This document shows, in pieces, positions 62,928 through 64,000 of a stretch of DNA of 64,000 nt; position 1 is the first letter of the stretch, and the number at the start of each line of letters is the position of its first letter. The stretch lies in assembly GCA_963725145.1 (NCBI GenBank), contig CAVRXL010000010.1, positions 496,001-560,000 of the forward strand, in the 5' to 3' direction. The notes beneath the pieces were generated by a model that was given only the letters and a program-made list of their open reading frames with translations, was not told where the DNA came from and did not search any database. The position numbers were made by a program, and so were the translations under genes. Source of the DNA: DATAEE01 sp963725145 (lineage in GTDB: Bacteria; Acidobacteriota; Vicinamibacteria; Vicinamibacterales; 2-12-FULL-66-21).

Positions 62928-63752
62928 CTATGCCCCGCGCCGCTCCCTCGCAGGCGCGCCGTGCGCGCCTTGGTGGTGCCTGAAACCCGCCCCTCGACTC
63001 CGCGCGACGCGCTCGCGCCAAATGTACCAGAGGTCGGCCGTCGCGCGCGCGAAGTCGTGCCAGCGCAGCTTCGACCCCGGCTTGTCGTGCCACGCGGGCA
63101 GAACCAGCTCGTACAGCCGCGCGCGACGGGGGGGCTCGCCGGGCGCGACCGGCAGCCGCAGGTACCGGGCGATGAGCTCGACGTCGAAGATCCACTCGCT
63201 CCGGAAGGGGGCGGCGACGAGCGTGGCCGTGGCGGCGTTCACGCGCATCATCTTAGCCCCACACTGGGTGTCGTACACAGGGAGATCGAGGGCGAGCGAT
63301 ACCGCCGTAGCGAACACCCGGCCGAAGTAGTGGCGCGTGGCCTTCCGCCTGATGTCACGGCCCATCAGCATCACGCGCGAGCCGAGGACGAACTCGACCG
63401 TGGGACGGTCGTGGAGCACGGCCAGGAAATCGTCGATCGTCTCGAGCGGCGTCGCGAGATCGGCGTCGACGAATCCGACAAGCTCGGCGCGCTGCGCGAT
63501 CCCGGCGAGCATGCCGGCGCGTACCGCCTCTCCTTTGCCGCGGCGGGGCGAGTGCTGCAGTATCGACACCACCCCTGGCGCCGCCGCACGGATCCTCTCG
63601 AGGATCTCCCCCGTCCCGTCGACGCTCCCATCGTCCACCAGCACCAGCCGCACGCGCGGGTGCGAGTTGACGAAGCTCACGAAGGCCTCCGAGTCGAGGC
63701 GCGCCGCCTCGTTGTAGCACGGCACGACCAGGGCCAGTTCGGGGGGCATCAT
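62928..63752 (-). CDS. Family 2 glycosyltransferase (dolichyl-phosphate glucose/mannose synthase-like)
   Basis: About 274 residues. The start LALVVPCYNEAARL and VRLVLVDDGSVDGTGEIL, then GKGEAVRAGML, VGFVDADLATPLETIDDFLA (DxD-type metal site) and VYDTQCGAKMMRV are typical GT2 features, nearest to ALG5/dolichyl-phosphate glucosyltransferase-like enzymes (TQCGFK-type motif). It would transfer a sugar from a nucleotide donor to a lipid carrier. The ATG at 63752 overlaps the stop of the upstream gene. The C-terminus is Arg/His-rich, with no membrane helix. Confidence 0.87.
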   Translation of the reverse strand: MMPPELALVVPCYNEAARLDSEAFVSFVNSHPRVRLVLVDDGSVDGTGEILERIRAAAPGVVSILQHSPRRGKGEAVRAGMLAGIAQRAELVGFVDADLATPLETIDDFLAVLHDRPTVEFVLGSRVMLMGRDIRRKATRHYFGRVFATAVSLALDLPVYDTQCGAKMMRVNAATATLVAAPFRSEWIFDVELIARYLRLPVAPGEPPRRARLYELVLPAWHDKPGSKLRWHDFARATADLWYIWRERVARSRGAGFRHHQGAHGAPARERRGA

Positions 63753-64000
63753 GGCGCGCTCGCCGCACGCCACAGTGCCACAGAGGGCGCTTGCTCAGCA
63801 AGGAAACGGTCCCACAATCCACGCTCGATGTAGAGCGTCAGGAGCACCTCCGGCCTGAGACCGTAGAACTCCGAGACGAAGCGATCCCCGAGCGCGGCCT
63901 CGACGGCGGCCGTGTGATCCATCGAGGCGACGACGACCGGCGCCTGCATCGCCAGCGCGTCGCCCGGCGCGGTCCAGTACCCAACGTGGGGCATCGTCCG
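63749..64000 (-). CDS. Unidentified protein, C-terminal fragment (runs off the window)
   Basis: The last 83 codons of a gene that begins beyond the right edge. The visible text (DHTAAVEAALGDRFVSEFYG, LRPEVLLTLYIERGLWDRFL) is helical and has no clear domain. Its stop overlaps the GT2 start (ATGA), so it belongs to the same transcript and may serve the same glycan or lipid-linked sugar pathway. A membrane glycosyltransferase of GT39/GT83 type is one possibility, based on context alone. Confidence 0.55.
   Translation of the reverse strand, partial: RTMPHVGYWTAPGDALAMQAPVVVASMDHTAAVEAALGDRFVSEFYGLRPEVLLTLYIERGLWDRFLAEQAPSVALWRAASAP

Noticed and set aside
1..64000. Prophage, integrated plasmid or insertion sequence
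   Set aside because: No integrase, transposase, phage structural gene, attachment site or tRNA was seen; the repeats are short palindromes.

Overview
The window is GC-rich, densely coded bacterial chromosome. It has no rRNA, tRNA, CRISPR array or recognisable insertion sequence. Two PadR regulator + large duplicated ABC permease (ADOP/MacB-like) pairs, several sulfatases and Gfo/Idh oxidoreductases, Ser/Thr kinase-TPR and TIR-TPR proteins, DinB, NIPSNAP and PQQ-propeller proteins, and scattered REP-like palindromes point to Acidobacteriota, probably the Vicinamibacteria lineage. That assignment is inferred from gene content, not from a marker gene.

Layout. 0-4.2 kb: a DUF305/LVIVD pair, a frameshifted TIR-membrane-TPR protein and a secreted PPIC-type prolyl isomerase. 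4.2-11 kb: three sulfatases (two run together on the minus strand) and a di-haem cytochrome. 11-18.2 kb: an SDR, a D-erythronate-dehydrogenase-like enzyme, small zinc-ribbon and membrane proteins, a DUF5655 + histidine phosphatase pair, a decayed second copy of that pair, a NIPSNAP protein, a PEP-CTERM protein, a phosphotriesterase-family hydrolase and a winged-helix protein. 18.2-25.4 kb: a compact plus-strand run of ABC ATPase, ABC permease, ECF sigma factor, membrane protein and Ser/Thr kinase-TPR, then an MFS exporter. 25.4-29.7 kb: a cupin, two convergent cysteine-synthase-like enzymes and a Gfo/Idh oxidoreductase.

29.7-38.2 kb is a tight six-gene minus-strand operon: PadR, ADOP permease, membrane PQQ-propeller, acyl-CoA-dehydrogenase-like protein, second PQQ-propeller, DinB. 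38.2-42 kb is a secreted sugar-dehydrogenase-like protein with a near-perfect 1,227-bp internal duplication. 42-45.2 kb is the second PadR-ADOP pair. Both PadR genes carry two 13-bp palindromes of the form GTAGNNNNNCTAC just upstream, which look like autoregulatory operators. 45.3-48.5 kb holds a racemase-like protein without the usual cysteines and a PhzF protein, divergent from a MocR-type regulator that lacks the PLP lysine. 48.5-53.3 kb is an ECF sigma / zinc-finger anti-sigma / TPR-CHAT protease operon. 53.4-64 kb holds another di-haem cytochrome, a large beta-propeller exoprotein, a broken DoxX gene, two Gfo/Idh oxidoreductases around an ApbE flavin transferase, a family 2 glycosyltransferase and a cut-off gene.

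At least seven conserved genes are interrupted by apparent frameshifts. They may be real pseudogenes, but this density also fits indel errors in an uncultured-genome assembly, so broken genes should be read with that in mind.
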